Source: Eudorina sp. 2006-703-Eu-15
Taxonomy: Eukaryota; Chlorophyta; Chlorophyceae; Chlamydomonadales; Volvocaceae
DNA: 64,000 nt
Assembly (NCBI GenBank): GCA_003117195.1
Contig: BDSI01000031.1
Location: forward strand, 409,501 to 473,500
Direction: 5' to 3'
The position numbers and the translations under genes were made by a program. How positions within the stretch are numbered: position 1 is the first letter of the stretch; each line of letters starts with the position of its first letter. Below are positions 49,801 to 60,849 of this stretch, piece by piece. The notes under the pieces were generated by a model. It ran no database searches. It saw only the letters and a program-made list of their open reading frames with translations, and was not told the DNA's origin.

Positions 49801-50138
49801 ATCCCGCAGTCGTGTGGTCGGTCACCGGAACGGTGGGGATCATCTTGATCGTCTTGGGCATCTTCCTGTTTGTAGCCTGGCGCCGCAGGCGGCAGCATAA
49901 TATGCTGCTGATTGATGCGGAAAGCGTGGACCTGTACAAGCGGCCCTCGTCACCTGGAGGTTACTCTCCCAGCAATAAAGTGCACCCTGTAGATGGGTAC
50001 GGCAAGCGTGGCATTGGCGAGGGCCTGGACCGCCCCGACACGCCCACACGCCGCATCTACCCCGCCGGCGGCGCTGTTCCAGCCGTGGCAGGCAATCGCG
50101 CCCGGATCCAGGCATGGCGGGATCCGGAAGCTGCGTAG
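40802..50138 (+). CDS. Giant type I membrane glycoprotein with two Pro/Thr/Ser rods (pherophorin/agglutinin-like architecture)
   Basis: Eight exons: 40802-41041, 41167-41196, 41395-41868, 42225-47203, 47407-47576, 47797-49141, 49499-49595 and 49810-50138. In order the product has a signal peptide ([18 protein letters not shown]), a run of 18 Thr with one Ser, a Cys-rich N domain ([16 protein letters not shown]), a first SP/TP/EP rod, an acidic Ser/Asn spacer, a second rod and two modules opening [14 protein letters not shown] and [15 protein letters not shown] membrane-proximal domain with a PPPPPP hinge follows, then one membrane helix ([16 protein letters not shown]) and a tail of about 90 residues. 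The rods should be hydroxylated and glycosylated, as in volvocine wall proteins, pherophorins and sexual agglutinins. With seven apparent one-base losses in rod 2 made good, exon 4 becomes 1662 codons and the total about 2556 residues. As written, the frame breaks. Intron 1 has a GC donor. The exact family is unproven. Confidence 0.78.
40878..40937 (+). repeat. ACA/ACG trinucleotide run encoding poly-Thr
   Basis: Threonine codons ACA and ACG alternate for about 19 codons with one TCG (Ser) directly behind the predicted signal peptide of the giant glycoprotein. It is likely an O-glycosylated stretch. Confidence 0.85.
42483..44096 (+). repeat. Rod 1: minisatellite coding for SP/TP/EP repeats
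   Basis: The first 450 bases are irregular SPTP and TPTP units. From about 42.95 kb a 66-base unit dominates (22 residues, of the type [12 protein letters not shown] plus [10 protein letters not shown]), about 17 copies with small insertions. The frame is intact throughout. Because the units are GC-rich and multiples of three, other frames and the reverse strand are also open. Confidence 0.9.
44812..46083 (+). repeat. Rod 2, part A: 66-base SP/TP/EP minisatellite with frame breaks
   Basis: The same 66-base unit as rod 1, about 18 copies, separated from rod 1 by a 240-residue acidic Ser/Asn spacer. Between 45.56 and 45.96 kb seven units are each one base short, so the correct reading frame shifts seven times. 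Confidence 0.88.
46084..46442 (+). repeat. Rod 2, part B: 24-base tandem repeat
   Basis: About 15 copies of a 24-base unit built on CCGTCTCCGACACCCAGCCC plus four bases, coding PSPTPSPT. Units differ mainly at one Asn/Thr-type position and are much more uniform than part A, so this block looks younger. Confidence 0.88.
49199..49344 (+). repeat. 73-base perfect tandem duplication in intron 6 of the giant glycoprotein gene
   Basis: Copies at 49199-49271 and 49272-49344 are identical in my reading. They lie inside the intron after exon 6. Identity suggests a very recent duplication or an assembly artefact. Confidence 0.85.
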
Positions 50139-50160
50139 GAGGTGCAGAACGGATATGTTG

Positions 50161-50190
50161 CGGTACGTTGCCGTACGATGCGGTACGATG
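50161..50190. repeat. Three 10-base tandem units near the 3' UTR
   Basis: CGGTACGTTG, CCGTACGATG and CGGTACGATG follow each other without gaps, 22 bases after the glycoprotein stop codon. Confidence 0.75.
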
Positions 50191-50318
50191 TGATGTACAA
50201 CAACGTTTTGTCGTAAGGTAGGGTTTTGGGTGTCAGCAGGAGGGCTCCTGAGTGATTAGCGACCCTGACAGCTCGGACGTTTGACGTTTGTGGGACCGTC
50301 TCGTGTTGTCCCTTATGC

Positions 50319-50324
50319 AATAAA
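50319..50324 (+). terminator. AATAAA hexamer behind the giant glycoprotein gene
   Basis: AATAAA lies 180 bases after the stop. I found no TGTAA at a comparable distance, so either this non-canonical signal or a more distant one is used. Confidence 0.25.
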
Positions 50325-51521
50325 AGAGCTGCGCCGCGCAGAGTGGCTGGCGCGGGCGGCGTTGCCCCGGCCGCTGGCCGTGACTGACGACATGACAGAC
50401 GTGTGTTGTGTGTGAAAGTTTTCAGAGTGCATTTGCTGTTGGGTCGCGGTGAGGGAGATTGTAGTCTCCTGGTATAGAGAGACTGTAGGATTTAGGTTCG
50501 CATTTTACAGCAGGAGTAGGCGCATAGGAGCACGAGACTGGACCGGCGGCGGCGATGACAGTGTCGCTTCTGCCGGGGCAGCAGCAGGAGCATTTTCAGC
50601 GGCAGCAGAGCAGAGCCCATGTCTGTGGGCGATTATGACCGTAAACCAATAAGGTGTACATCAAACGAGACTCGGGCCCCCGTCTGCGCATCGTGTCGGG
50701 TTTGAGTGCGACGATGAGGGAAACGGACCCTGTATGGGCTGTACGGCGCTGTACGGCGCTCTGCAGGATGCCCGTTGTTGACGACATATCATGTGTATAT
50801 GTTCGTATTCATGCTATAATCCAATGCGAGTGTGATGCAGGCTATTCATGCGCTAGCTACCAAATTCTGTGCCATGACCTCAGACTGAGGATGGAGTACA
50901 TATCTTGCGTTTCCCGTCTCGAGGACCTATCTGTACATGTTTGATTGCTGGAACTTGGAGAGATAGGAGGATGGGTCCCTGGGACTCGGGAACCGCCTGG
51001 CAGGATGCCTGATTAGGCACAGGAAGAGGCAGATAGGCTGGCGCATTGATTTCCTGGTAGTGTTAGTCTATCTAGCGATGTGCGTGAAGGTGTTTTGGTC
51101 CTTAGATTCATTGTGATTCTGACTGTGCCTGCTGGCACAACAATCATCGTACAGAAATAACAGCCACACTGACTCATTCGCGCCTGCTTGTGAAGTACCC
51201 CGTCTGTGCGTGGCGGCGAGGGATGGTTATCGTCCCTTGCAGCTCCCCTCCTGCAACATGTGGCATTTGACGAACACATTCCTTAGGACTCGCGCCGTCG
51301 CAGTGTTGCGGAGGTGCGTGTACATGCGCTGCTGAAGGCAGCAATGTTCATATCCAATGACGCGGCGCCTGAAACACGGCGTCTGTCATGCAGCTGGCTG
51401 TGTCTATGTTTCGTGTGTGATTATGTGCTTTCATTTTGTGGCGTGGCTGTTGTTCTCTTTTTCGAGAGCTCCAGAATCATAAGTGTTTCTGGTGGATGTT
51501 CAAAAGGGAGTACCGTATTCT

Positions 51522-51565
51522 GGGGAGGAGGAAGGGGAGGAGAAAGGGGAGGGGGAGGAGGAGAA
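51522..51565 (+). repeat. Purine-rich GGGA/GGA tract
   Basis: Over 40 bases of almost pure G and A with mirror-like symmetry, able in principle to form triplex or G-quadruplex DNA. Confidence 0.7.
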
Positions 51566-51688
51566 CCCGAGCCCTCGAGAGGTACATGCACGTCGCACCA
51601 GCTCCGCGACGCGCCCTCGGGGTTCAACGGATTGCAGTGGCTGGCTGGGACCGGGGGAAAGGCCGGACCGACGTCTTGGGCAAGTAGC

Positions 51689-51712
51689 TAGGTAGGTAGG
51701 TAGGTAGGTAGG
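51689..51712. repeat. TAGG microsatellite
   Basis: About six TAGG units in a row. The unit is not the volvocine telomere repeat (TTTTAGGG or TTTAGGG). Confidence 0.85.
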
Positions 51713-51782
51713 CGGATGTGCGCGCGGCCTGAACATCGCGCGGCCTTGACAGGTATATAAAGATGTGTGGTTACTGGAATTA

Positions 51783-51807
51783 TGTGCGTGCGTGTGTGTG
51801 TGTGTGT
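51783..51807. repeat. GT microsatellite
   Basis: A GTGCGTGCGTGTGTG-type run of about 25 bases. Confidence 0.8.
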
Positions 51808-51920
51808 CCGTGCGCGTATCTTCTTTCCGATGAGGTCGTACAACGCGAACGTCTGGACGAGAGGTTGTGTTCCGCTCGTGCAGGGTGGCTGCGCTGCCCG
51901 AGTTTGAGCTCCCCGCATTC

Positions 51921-51950
51921 TCATGCCATGAGACCTCATGCCATGAGACC
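51921..51950. repeat. 15-base perfect tandem duplication
   Basis: TCATGCCATGAGACC at 51921-51935 is repeated exactly at 51936-51950. Confidence 0.85.
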
Positions 51951-52750
51951 AGGGTGATTGATTGCCACCCTGGCCAATTGCGTGATTCCGAATTGGCCGG
52001 GGGCAGCGGGCCGACCGGCCGCTGCGCTGTCCTGCTGGCAGTCAACAAAAAATAAAGCGATGACTTACAGGGACGTGCTGGATAAGCGCGTGCAATTGAA
52101 ATGACCGCCTGGCCGATTGGCTTGATCCATTTGGGCTCGTGCGACCCGGCCCCGAGATGGGGTTGGCAGGCCCGCACCTCGACCGGCGCCCTGGAATGAT
52201 GATGATGCGTGTCCACCCCTTATTGATTATATCCCTGATTGGGGAATCGTGCGTCGTGCCCCTCTGTCCAGTCGTGTTCCAACCCAGACGTGTTTCGCTG
52301 CTATGCACGGTATTTGTCGGTCTTGATAACCGTACCTGATATGTTAGGAGCAGCGAAGGCAAGGCTGACCCATGTCAGAGATTGGTACAGCGCGGGGCAG
52401 ATCTCTGAAGGTGTGGCGCCTCGCCCGCAGCAGGACCGAGCGCCCATCCCTTGCGCGGGTGCCTATGTTTTCTTCCTTTTTGCCGCCCCACTTGGCCACC
52501 AGGCGATCGGACCTCGGGGCCATCTCCAGTCACGTGGAACGGTGGGGAGCTGGATGTCGAAAATGGACGGACCGAGCCTCCCGGCTGAGTTCGCGGGTGC
52601 TCTTGTGTTGCTTGGAGGATCGTTTGGTGATGGCGCAGATGCGGAGTGAGGATACGGATGCGCGTGTTGTGGGGCGTTCTTAGGGTTCCCGTGTTCCCTC
52701 GGGCTCCCGGGTCCTCCCGGCGATGCGACCCTAGAGACACACAACGCATG

Positions 52751-52768
52751 GTCACGTGATCACGTGAC
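52751..52768. promoter_or_regulatory. 18-base perfect palindrome with two CACGTG boxes
   Basis: GTCACGTGATCACGTGAC equals its own reverse complement. Each half contains CACGTG, the core recognised by bHLH and bZIP proteins. No nearby gene is supported, so a regulatory role is only a possibility. Confidence 0.4.
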
Positions 52769-55030
52769 TACCGCGCACTGCCTCGCTGCTGGTGCCCCCG
52801 TAACCCGAATCGTGACCCCCCGTGTCCCCGGACGTGCATACGCACAAACTGCTGGCCCCACAGCAGCGCGCCCAAGGTACAATTGATCCCGAAGCGAGAG
52901 ACATGTTAAGAATTCACACGCACATAAGGACGCAGGCACATATGTCTTTTTCGTGGCGGGGCCAACATCCCGGTGGCGGCACCTGCGAAGGGTGTCGTTG
53001 GCTCACGGGTTGCCCCCTGGGGCGGACTATGGCCCCGCGCGTGCAGCATATGTGGTGGGTGACGACGAATGTGCGATGAATCAAGGATGGTGTCGCCCGT
53101 GACTCTTGCGCGTTTTTGTTGGTGCAGTTGTTGCGTAGGCAGCGCACAAGGCGGGGAAATACGCTTGTTGTGCCGTACGACCCCACCTTTGCGAGGTTTC
53201 CAAGGTTTTCCACCGTTAAAGTTGTGTGCAGGAGTTAGGATGCATCCGAACTCGTGCGATTGCTGCTCGCATTTTGTGTTTCGTGCAGCTGAGCACAGTG
53301 CAGTACGGTGTTGTGCAGTGCTGGACGAATGATGCATCGGCCGCTCCAGGCCCGCCCGCCTGGCTCATCGAATTCTCTCTCCGTTTTGGCTGTTTCCAAC
53401 CCAAGCGTCATCGGTCTGGGATCCACGCTCCGGAGACTCCCGTCAGGGGTTTCGGGGCTGGGGCCCTGCTCGCCTAACAGGTGCACAGGCAGCCGTTGGG
53501 AGGGATTGTAGCGCGACGATGATGTACCCCCGAAAGTGTAACGATGGCGGAGACGTTGTTGTCTAGCTATGGTGTTGCATGATTTCCACGGGATCACATT
53601 GAGTGTGCTCTGGTCAAAGCAAAGCCATTGAACTGCATCCTGCTCATTTTCATATTTTGTACGGCACGTGACGGCGAAAGTCCTGTGCTCCTGTGCAACT
53701 TTGCATGTCGCGTCCCGGATGAAAAGGTCAATGGAGGAACACCGTGGGTGATTGAGCCTGTCTGTGGTAGTTGGTTCTGTACGGCGGATAAAGGACGGCA
53801 GGGTACTGCCGCACGAGGGCGTCGTGGATGCTCCGGAACCCGGTGGTGGATGACGGTACAGGCCGAGTCACCCTTTCGAGATGTTTTTACTGCATCAGGT
53901 GTCGCAGCATATTAATGTAATACCGGTGGGCGAATCGGGAAGGACCCGAATCTTAACCGACCTTTTGCGGACCTTTATTTCAGGCTAGCAGGGCTCCAAA
54001 CCAACTTACAGCTGCCGACATCAGACGTTACACGTCCATCAAGTGTACAGCATGCAAGGCCAGGATACAGTCCTCCGTGCCAAGCCGGCGCCCGGCCTCC
54101 ACGGTCCGCGCCTTTGCACCTTAGCACGTCGTAGCCACGCCATCGATCCTTTAAGTGCCACCGCCTGGTGCCTCAGCAGGTAATGCAACGGTCTAACGGG
54201 CATGCCGTCTCAACGATGAACACGAAACGCAAACGCGGCAATCCGTCCACGGTACCGCATCTCGTTGGTGGCCCCCAGAGCGAAAACGTGCCGTTCCCGT
54301 CTGCCGGAGACGATACGTCGACACCTGGCAGGCCGGCAGCTAGGCTAGTCGGAAAAGCAGCAGCAAACCCGCTTTTCCCATAATCCGTATAGGTTTTCCG
54401 AGCTTGTGAGGAAAACCAAGGTTTTCTGCAATATACGACAGACGAGCGTCTGTGGTTCTGGAGCCGGGTGGCTCCTGTTGGGACGCAGAAGCGTCAGTGT
54501 TTGGTACTTTTCGGAGATCATCGTAGCGCTACGGGCTGTGCGGGCGTTGGACTTTTTGTTGCGGCTGTGTGTTGGCCGTTTGTTATTGTCCATCGTCGGT
54601 GCGTCCTCGCCCTTCTCCGGCCCTGCATTGTTTATTATCGCCCCGGTGGGGCTCTAGCGGTGTAATGGAGTCTTTGCAGAAAACTGGCTGCCGTCCTGCC
54701 GAGGTACGGCTCGGGACTTCAGGTGATTTGCACGGCCATACGTCCGCCCTTGCCACAGGCGTGCCACAACTAACGACCGCACGCGGCACGCGGCCGCACT
54801 TGCCGCACGCGACCACCCGCAGGTCAGGGGTCTGTGCAGGTCTGTGTTTCCACTATCCCCAGAGCACAAGGGAGAGCATGTACCGCACCAGAGGGAGAAC
54901 AAATTGTTATTCGGCGTGCGCAGGGTGTCCTCTATCCATCCGCATCCAGCTCTCGCTTCGTGGTGGTTCTCCGGGGGATGCGCGGTTTCATCGAAAGCCT
55001 GTCGTTGGACTGGGGTAGATCGTTATTCCA

Positions 55031-55088
55031 TGTGGGTCATTTTCCCGCCGATTACCCCTTGTGGGTCATTTTCCCGCCGATTACCCTG
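55031..55088. repeat. 29-base tandem duplication
   Basis: A unit starting TGTGGGTCATTTTCCCGCCG occurs at 55031-55059 and again at 55060-55088, nearly identical. Confidence 0.85.
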
Positions 55089-55145
55089 CGCTCTAGCTCC
55101 AAGTGTGCCAAAATATGGGAGTGCCCTAATTCGGCCACTTCATGT

Positions 55146-55197
55146 TTTTTGGGCGGGGCCCCAGCGCGAAGCGCGTTCGGGGGCCCCCGCCCCCAAG
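55146..55197. repeat. GC-rich inverted repeat (hairpin)
   Basis: The left arm GGGCGGGGCCCC and the right arm GGGGGCCCCCGCCC pair with one-base bulges around an inner GCGCG/CGCGC stem. A T run flanks the left arm and an A pair the right arm. Such GC palindromes are typical of volvocine organelle intergenic DNA and of some transposon ends. Confidence 0.55.
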
Positions 55198-57073
55198 GAT
55201 TGCCCCTGTCCGTGTGTGGGTAACGGCAAAACGTTCATTATCCGCTAAACTAATTCGCAATGTTTGTCATATTATTTGTCCTCTATTGCAAGGTAACTTT
55301 GGTTTGGCTGAAAAAAACTCTTTGCGCACAAACGGTCAACCGCGGTCTCCATGGACCCGAGTCAACATCCACCCAACGCCTCTCGCGCTCATGTTTGTTG
55401 CAACAGGTGCCGCATGATGAATACTTGGATTAGAGGCAGGTGGCGCGTGCGAAATTGAACTTCCATAGTGTTGAACATCAAGATGCCACCAACACCAAGA
55501 TTTGCCTTTCTGTTTTGAATACAATTCAACATTATGTATTGAATCAAAGTTTCAAGATGCAAAGGGATAGCATACTGAGTACCAACGAGTTCTCCAGTTC
55601 CGATGGCCCGAAGTCCGGCTCTCACCGCGACTTTTTTGCACCCTGCTTTTGCTTTACATTGCTATGTAACTATTGTAGCAAACTTTAGAGGTTCACGTCT
55701 GCTGCACGCGTGCAGCAGAAGGGTTGCAAGCTTGCCGACGGACCAAACAACGACAGTTTCACGGCCAGAATGCTTCAAGCTTGATTTTTGATATCTGCTT
55801 GACAGACGGATGTGGTAGTGCAGAGGCGTCTAGCGTTACGATAATAATGCAGATGCGGTAACCGCCGTTGGCGGCGCGTACTGCAGGTTGGTTTCGGGGC
55901 TACCCTACCTGCTTGATCTATGCACGCCGATCCACCTCCAACATCAACGACACCCTCAATGGCACCCTTTCACTCTCTCACACTCTTGCGTGGTAACAGA
56001 GTTTCCGTTGTAAAGCAAGCGGCCTGTACGGATTGTAGGGGGCCCCGCCCTTTTCCGGGTTCGAGGAAGCCGACCCCTACTTGTTTGCCATTGCCGTGCC
56101 TCCGTACAGTGAACGCCTTTGCAGATATAGTTAGTATATCATTTATTACAGGTTGATGCATGCGTGTGTGCCGAGCGTTGATCTCGGTAGTCCACCCTCG
56201 CGAAATTGCCGATGGAAAACGTCGACTTCCGCACACCCAAAGAAATGCGGTGCAACGCCGCTATGGGTCCTGTTAAGTTGTATAATCATATCATTGGTTA
56301 TTCAGGTCATTTTGACGACTGTCACGGGTGCAACTGGCGTCAGACGCCCTGAAGCAACTCGCAGTCCAAGGGCCCAGAGCAGCCGAAACTTTTCGGGGTC
56401 GCGGCGGCAGGGGCGGCCGCGGCGGACGTTGGAGGCTGTGTGATAGGGGCTACAGGGCCCACACAGTGTGTGGCATGTCAGAGAGCGACAAGGTGGATCC
56501 GGGGCCGGGTCGGCATCCGCGACTGCGCTGGGCATACGGTACCAAAGCCGCCAGCCCCAGACGCACACATAACATCATATTGATGATATGTAAACGTATG
56601 TGCACGCGCAGGTCAGCGCTTTGAGCGCGATTTTCTTAAAAACTCTAAGGTGGCCGAATTTAGGCACCATGGCAGGAAACGCACTTTTCGGGAATGCATG
56701 ATAGTCGCGTCAGGCCGTCAGGAGTACTTCTGTCGTGTCACATTGACTAATACGTACAAAAATGTAAGATCCATGTTTACGGTATGGGGTGTCGCAACTG
56801 TCGAAATGGGCCTTCTGTTATGGAAAATGACATCTGGCCGAAGTTAGGCTCATTTGGAGCTACATCGCGGCCCCTGACTGTACCATAACTGAAAAACGGT
56901 AAATGGAACAAGCATTTTCTGAGTCATGTTGATCAATGGATGAATTCGCAAATGATTTTATGATTTGATAACGGCTTCCTTTGAAGGTCAAATCGCTGCA
57001 CGCTGAGTTCTGACTTTTAGGAGCATGTCCTTGGCTCGACAACCCGTTGCAACACCTTCGCAAAGGATAAGGG

Positions 57074-60000
57074 ATGCCCCAAGGAGCGCTGCTTCCTACC
57101 AAATACTTGTTAGGCCCAGCACTCTTGTTGCGTGATGAGATCAGAATTCTGGCGGCAACTAGCCGTCACCTTTCTGCTCTGGACGTCACCGGCGAAGACG
57201 CGAGTCTCTCAGGAGCGTTTGTTATAGTGAAGGACGGCAAATCGCTTTCAGTGCGCAGAATCCGAGGATTTTGTGCTGGTAAGTTCAAATATGCACGTGC
57301 CGAAAAATGCGAGCGGCAATCCATATACCTGTCCAGTAATTTAAATTCGCCATTCCAGGGTTGAATCACGCAGCTCTAGACGATGGAACGCTCTGTGCGG
57401 TGTCCCAACTGGCAGCTGATCAGCCCTCCCACTCAGAGTGGGCGGACCTTGAAGCGGCAGCCGCAAGTCAGGTTCTCGACGGCCGCTGGAACCACTGCAC
57501 GCAATATGAGGTACGACCAAGGTGTTCCCCATTGTAGCTAGGGGCCATCAGCCATGATGCGCATTTGCCGTACATACATGGCGGATTGTTCTACGCTTCT
57601 ACCGGGGACACTTCAATGCTCGTCAGATCCCAACGGCCTCATCAAAGCCTGGTCCTATCACTACTCAGAGAGATACCATAATGCATGCAATAACGGCGGT
57701 TTTCAACCTGCTCGTGTATCTGCGTGTTTAGGGGTGCACTCTTCAACGACCGCATGCTCTTTTGTTCCATCCTCATCCTCCCCTTCGCCTAATCATTTCC
57801 TCGGCACCAGATCATCCGACTCACGCTCCGCATGGCGGCGCTTTGGCACTGCAGCGAGCTGCTCCGCAGTCACGGTTACCCGCTGCCATCGGCCGGTCAG
57901 CAACCGCTCACACAGGGTGAGACCGAGCAACGGCCGCCACCATACGCGCAGACGCAGCAGCAAGGCGGGCCGGCTGGAAGTCGCAGCAGGCCGGTAGATG
58001 CGGGGGCTGGCTCACGTAAGGACAGAGAAGACGAGCTGCGGGGCATGCTGCACCGGGCCCTGCTGCTCACGCCCTTGCAAGGGCTGGAGAAGGCGCAGGC
58101 GCTGACTCGGCGTTGTCCGTTGTGGAGCGACGACGCGGCGCGGGACCTCATCCGCCGCCACCGAGCGGGCCCACCCACCGCGTCCGCAGCAGGGGCGGTG
58201 GCAGTGGCAGTGCCGCCGAAGTCTGTGGGTTTGCCACCGCAGGAGGTCGTGATGGTGCTGTCGGCAGCCGACACGTCATGCCCAACGGCGGTTGCAAAGC
58301 GGCAAAAGCAGCAGCCAGCGGGTCCGGCGCCTCTGCCACAGCCGGCGGGTCCGGCGCCTCTGCCACAGCCGGCGGGTCCGGCGCCACTACTGATGGCGCT
58401 TACAGAGCCCACCGCGGATCCGATACAACTCGAGGCCGAGCTGAGGCACCTGCCAGCACACCTGCAGCCGCTGCCGCCAGTAATGCGTGGCCCAGCGCGG
58501 GTGAAGGCGACTCAGCCACCTCCGCCAGAGGCAATGCAGATTGATGACCGCCCGCCAGCGCCTGAGCCGGGGCCACCGCTGCTTCAGTGGCTGCCAGCGT
58601 CGCAGCCACCGGCCCCTGAACCTGCAGGCACTCAGGCGCTCAGCCAGCAGCCCGTAGACAAGGAGGACGCGCCGGCCGCATCACAGTCTCAGACATCACT
58701 GCCGGAGCGGATATCGTGGCCGGAGCCGCCGGCTCCTGTGGCGCCACAAGCAGAGCCGCACGCGCCACAAGCAGAGCCGCACGCGCCACCGCTAACTCGG
58801 GTCGAGGGCTCGCCACCATCGCCGGAACCTCAACCACCTTTACCGGAGGCCGTCGCGGCGCCACCTTCGCGAGCGCCTGCAGCCCTTGAACCTGGGCCAT
58901 CCCAGCCACATGCCATGCAACGGGAGGAACGTGAGATGGCGGGGCCATGCCCGACGCAGCCCGAACCGATGTTGGTGTCGGCGGCAACGGCAGCGGCGGC
59001 GGCATCAATGCCGCCGCCGCTGCCGCCATCAATGCCAGGTTCTCAGCCATCGATGCCCGAACACATTCCAACGCCGCCACTAACGTCGACGAGTGAATTG
59101 CCCGAGCCTCCTCAGCCGCTGCAACAGGCACTGCAGGCCGAAGTCCCGCAGCCAGCAAGGTGTTTGGTGCCAACTCAGGCAACGGGCGATACTCTATCAC
59201 AGCTGCCAGTGGCAGCTTCCCTGCAGCTGCTGCCGGCGGCGGACTGTCTGCCAGAGCTTTCGGCTGCGAATCCTCAATCACCGCTGCCAGCGCAGACGCC
59301 ACCTCCAGAGCTGCCGCCTCCCTGCGCGCAGGCAGCTGAGAAGCCCGCTCCTCAGCCGGTGCATTGTCCAAAGCTGCCGGCGGGGCCGCAGCCGCCGCTG
59401 CCGACGTCCCCACCGCCGCCGCTGCCGACGTCCCCACCGCCATCAGAGGACGTATCGCCGCAGCCACGGACCGACGGGCCATTAGCGGTGCAGCGGAAGG
59501 CACCGCAGCCCATCGCACAGGCGAAGCCAGGTCAACCGCACGACGGCCCACTGAAACAACCGCCTTCACGGACGGTAGGGCAATCACACCCCACGGCAGC
59601 ACCCCAGCGGCCTGTGTCCATGGCTAATAATAAGTGTCGCCACGGATCACCGAGTCAGCCGCCGACGATGACCGTCTTTCGGCAGCAGGTGTGGGCGAAG
59701 AACTGGCAAGACGGTTCGCAGGCGCCTGCAGCTCATCCGGCTGTGATGCGGCACACTTACAACGCCCAGCCCGCGTTCGCTCGTCAGCAGCTGCTGCCAC
59801 GGCACGTGCAGGACCGGGAAGGTTCGCGTGCAGCCCCGGCGTCGCATTGGAAGGACCCCTCAGTGCCAGCGCCGCAGCCGAGATGGGAGCGACCGCAGGC
59901 GCCGCCTACTCATTGGCCGCTGTCACAGCAGCATCAACACCCGGCTCCGTCCCTGTCCGTGCAGCATCCGGCGGAGCGGGTGCCGAACCCGCCAGCGGCG

Positions 60001-60849
60001 CTGCCGCTGACGAGTTTCGCAGCTCCAAACGAACAAGAGGAGCAGCAGCAGCAGCTTGTTGGCCTGTCCACGCGAGTGCAGCCCCAGCCGTTGCTGCAGC
60101 CCTTTGACTCGCGTCCTTCTACACCGCCGCGCCCAGTTCCTGTCTTGCCGCTTCAACCACAGCCACAGTCGCATCCGGGTCTGCAACCATCGCTGACAGA
60201 CCAGCAGCTACAGCCGTCACTGTCGCAGCTGCAGTCACCGATGCAGTCCGTGTGGCAGCCGTCCGGCCCAGGGCTGCAGCCTCAGCCACCCATGCCAGGA
60301 CCGCAGCAGCAGCTCTGGCCGCAGCCACAGGCCGGGCAAGCTGCGCTGCAGCCGCAGCCAGAATTGCATAACCATTCGCGACCTTTCTCAGGAGGGTCGC
60401 AGGCGCCTGTTCCGCTGCAGTCAGCGCCGTGCCTGTTGCACCAGTCGCACGCGGCAGGCCCTCCGTACCCGGTCCAGGCACAGCTGCCGCCACAGCTGCA
60501 GCACCTGCCGCAGCTGCCCCATGCCGTTGTAGATGCGCAATATCAGACACAGTATCCGGAGCAATCTCAGCCGCAGCAGTACCAGCCGCAGATGCAGGTG
60601 CAGTACCAGCTCCAGCCCCCCCTTCCTAACCAGCTGCCGCAGCAGATTGGCGGCCAACCGCACCCGCAGGCTCCTCAGGAAGTCCAGTACTGGATGCAGC
60701 CCCAACCGGGTCCACCACAGCAACCACCTCAACAGCCCTCCTGGGTGCAGCCACCGGTGCAGCCACAGGTGCAATCAAGTCTTCAGCTACCTCACGTGCT
60801 TCAGATCTGCACTCAGCCTGAATCTCATGTTGTGGCCTGGCTTGGGTAG
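57074..60849 (+). CDS. 1131-residue Pro/Gln-rich orphan protein
   Basis: Three exons (57074-57278, 57359-57510, 57811-60849) join in phase and give 1131 residues. The N-terminal 250 residues look folded: LSGAFVIVKDGKSLSVRRIR, then WADLEAAAASQVLDGRWNH, then IIRLTLRMAALWHCSELLR and a charged helix (KDREDELRGMLHRALLLTP). The remaining 850 residues are low complexity, first Pro/Ala/Glu-rich with short internal repeats (three PAPLPQPAG units, two PHAPQAE units, two LPTSPPP units), then Gln/Pro-rich (QPQPQ patterns) to the end. The composition suggests a nuclear or cytoplasmic regulatory protein with a long disordered tail; I do not recognise the N-terminal domain. The 3' half contains antisense and other-frame open frames caused by CAG/CCG bias. 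A missing 5' exon is possible because the first exon starts abruptly. TGTAA lies at 61570. Confidence 0.65.
58318..58386 (+). repeat. 27-base coding minisatellite
   Basis: Two and a half units of a 27-base repeat coding PAPLPQPAG inside the Pro/Gln-rich orphan gene. Confidence 0.8.

Larger units (their letters stand above)
50325..57073. other. Gene-poor region with tandem repeats, hairpin and dispersed motif
   Basis: Nearly 7 kb without a supported gene. It holds a TAGG run (51689-51712), a GT run (51783-51807), a purine-rich tract (51522-51565), several short tandem duplications, an 18-base palindrome (52751-52768), a 29-base duplication (55031-55088), a GC-rich hairpin (55146-55197) and three copies of a TGGCCGAA..TTAGG motif. 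An RGG-rich plus-strand segment near 56.33-56.45 kb could be an exon, but I could not connect it. Confidence 0.45.

Noticed and set aside
51689..51712. TAGG run considered as an interstitial telomere
   Set aside because: The unit lacks the TTTAGGG or TTTTAGGG pattern of green algal telomeres; it is a simple microsatellite.
58640..59602. 320-codon minus-strand Ala-rich frame and other-frame plus-strand frames over 58.1-60.9 kb
   Set aside because: They overlap the Pro/Gln-rich gene and arise from its CCG/CAG codon bias.
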